The translations under genes and the position numbers were made by a program. The notes under the pieces are model-generated. The model saw only the letters and a list, made by a program, of their open reading frames with translations, was not told the origin of the DNA and ran no database searches. This document shows, piece after piece, positions 5,922 through 6,556 of a DNA stretch of 6,556 bases; position 1 is the first letter of the stretch; every line of letters begins with the position of its first letter. Source of the DNA: an uncultured Clostridia bacterium (lineage in GTDB: Bacteria; Bacillota; Clostridia; Oscillospirales; Ruminococcaceae); NCBI GenBank assembly GCA_937907305.1, contig CALERQ010000057.1, positions 1-6,556 of the forward strand, in the 5' to 3' direction.

Positions 5922-6046
5922 TCTGCCTTTTTGACTTTCTGCCGTTCGTCCGTGCGGCTGTACCCGCTGCTACTGCATCACCCACAGCAAACCAAAAATC
6001 GATCGGCAAAAACACATTTTATAGTCTCTGCAAGATCCGGGACGCT
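5922..6046. other. Intergenic DNA after merR, nothing recognised
   Basis: No open frame with a ribosome site and no terminator hairpin directly after the merR stop were seen. A short AT-rich stretch (about 5983-6025) contains ATCGATCGGCAAAAAC, which faintly recalls the TTATCGCAAAA block of the downstream repeat. The likeness is too weak to call a repeat copy. Confidence 0.4.
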
Positions 6047-6127
6047 GGCCGCAGGCCAAACCGCCCTCCGGGCGGTTTCAGCGGGCTTCGCCCGCTGAAA
6101 CCGGCTTTGCCGGGGCGGCCTGCGGCC
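6047..6127. repeat. Cluster of three perfect hairpins enclosed by an 11-bp stem
   Basis: The outer arms GGCCGCAGGCC (6047-6057) and GGCCTGCGGCC (6117-6127) are perfectly complementary. Between them are three hairpins. AAACCGCCC/GGGCGGTTT has loop TCC (6058-6078). TTTCAGCGGGC/GCCCGCTGAAA has loop TTC (6076-6100) and shares TTT with the first. CCGGC/GCCGG has loop TTT (6101-6113). Almost every base of the 81 is paired. The structure is symmetric, so either strand would fold. It may be a small non-autonomous palindromic element or a structured RNA. It lies just before the 183-bp repeat array. Confidence 0.8.
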
Positions 6128-6160
6128 CGCTCTTCCATCAGCAGTGCCCCGCTTCTTCGC

Positions 6161-6203
6161 CATTTGCCTCTCCCCCTCCCCTTTCCCCAGGGAGGGCTTT
6201 TTT
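6161..6203 (+). repeat. Partial copy of the tandem repeat (3' end module only)
   Basis: CATTTG, a pyrimidine-rich tract, CCCCAGGGAGGGC and a T-run correspond in order to CATTTG, CCCCGGGGAGGAC and the T-rich tail at 6317-6369 in the next unit. The 5' part of this unit is not recognisable; the hairpin cluster occupies roughly the place it would have taken. Confidence 0.5.
6174..6203 (+). terminator. Terminator-like hairpin downstream of merR
   Basis: CCCTCCC (6174-6180) pairs perfectly with GGGAGGG (6190-6196) around a 9-base loop, followed by C and six Ts (6198-6203). It could end a long merR transcript, although it sits about 250 bases past the merR stop and is also part of a repeated element. 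Confidence 0.6.
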
Positions 6204-6373
6204 AGAACGAAAATCCACCTCAATCGCAGATGAAATAGCCGGAACAAAGCCACCGCGCTTATCGCAAAAGCTATCAACCGCCACTGCAAGTCATTAGCGT
6301 TTTTCAGACTGCCTGTCATTTGGCCGCAGCGCGTCCCCTCCTCCGCTCCCCGGGGAGGACTTTCTTTTGGTGG
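6204..6373. repeat. Degenerate ~183-bp tandem repeat, unit A
   Basis: Unit A shares ordered blocks with unit B. These are TCCAC (6214), AAAGCCACCGCGCTTATCGC (6246-6265, continuing AAA), GGCCGCA (6322), and CCCCGGGGAGG (6348-6358) running into CTTTCTTTTGGTGG. The 23-base central block matches unit B at 19 positions, and all four differences are transitions. The central block and the terminal palindrome are both offset from unit B by 183. The unit ends in a palindrome (CTCCCCGGGGAG, 6346-6357) plus a T-rich tail. No gene is supported in it. Confidence 0.7.
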
Positions 6374-6556
6374 ACAACACCCCCATCCACGCGCTGTCCC
6401 TGGAACAGATTTTACCCTCATTCCCAATAAAGTCGCCGCGTTTACCGCAAAGCCATCCAGCGTCATTGCCGATAATTTTCCTTTTCGGGAGGCATACTGT
6501 TCGGCCACAACTCCCCCCGGTCCTCTCCTTCCCCGGGGAGGGCTTTCTTTTGGTGG
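6374..6556. repeat. Degenerate ~183-bp tandem repeat, unit B, may continue past window
   Basis: This unit holds the counterparts of unit A: TCCAC (6386), AAAGTCGCCGCGTTTACCGC (6429-6448), GGCCACA (6503) and CCCCGGGGAGGG (6531-6542) with CTTTCTTTTGGTGG (6543-6556) ending at the window edge. Small insertions and deletions separate the blocks. Whether further units follow cannot be seen. No ribosome site with a credible reading frame was found on either strand. Confidence 0.7.

Noticed and set aside
6047..6127. tRNA-like cloverleaf
   Set aside because: The stems are 11, 9, 11 and 5 bp with 3-base loops; there is no 7-base anticodon loop, no TTCGA arm and no acceptor end.
5978..6508. 176-codon minus-strand frame across the terminal repeats
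   Set aside because: It runs through the hairpin cluster and repeat units, has no clear ribosome site, and its product (runs of R, P, G, K) resembles no family I know. The repeats contain length-changing differences inside the frame.
6161..6556. CRISPR array
   Set aside because: The repeat period is about 183 bp with diverged units; CRISPR repeats are near-identical, 24-40 bp long and have 30-40 bp spacers.

Overview
The window looks like chromosomal DNA from a GC-rich, endospore-forming member of the Clostridia, most plausibly an Oscillospirales-type gut anaerobe. The reasons are an intact sporulation sigma factor sigma-K, a Gram-positive style feoA-feoB operon ending in a tiny FeoB-associated Cys-rich membrane protein, strong GGAGG ribosome binding sites and heavy use of G/C at third codon positions. 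The lineage is inferred from gene content and style, not from a search.

Layout, left to right. (1) The 3' part of a DUF2130 coiled-coil protein gene (+) enters from the left edge and ends in a good intrinsic terminator. (2) A short GC-rich spacer with nested inverted repeats separates it from two minus-strand genes: a DUF1643 gene with its own sigma-A-like promoter and, upstream of that, sigK. (3) A divergent intergenic region of about 190 bp (2502-2694) carries a candidate sigma-E promoter for sigK on the minus strand. On the plus strand it carries a perfect TATAAT overlapped by a DtxR/IdeR-like iron operator. (4) That operator precedes feoA, feoB and the Cys-rich gene, which overlap by 4 bp and 1 bp and so form a tightly coupled ferrous-iron uptake operon. 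(5) A MerR-TipAS regulator follows under a textbook MerR-type promoter (19-bp spacer filled by a dyad); its base composition is visibly more AT-rich than its neighbours. (6) The last ~635 bp hold no convincing gene. They contain a cluster of three perfect hairpins enclosed by an 11-bp outer stem, a terminator-like hairpin, and a degenerate ~183-bp tandem repeat whose units each end in a CCCCGGGG-type palindrome and a T-rich tail.

How the parts work together: FeoB is the GTP-dependent Fe(II) permease, FeoA its small SH3-like partner, and the Cys-rich peptide a likely membrane accessory. The operator suggests repression when iron is plentiful. sigK acts in the late mother cell during sporulation and is functionally unrelated to feo apart from sharing the divergent region. 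The MerR-TipAS protein is probably an autoregulated drug or stress sensor. I see no clearly new multi-gene system. The most useful leads are the metal-regulator operator, the MerR operator, the 183-bp repeats with the hairpin cluster, and the nuclease-like signature in the DUF2130 protein.
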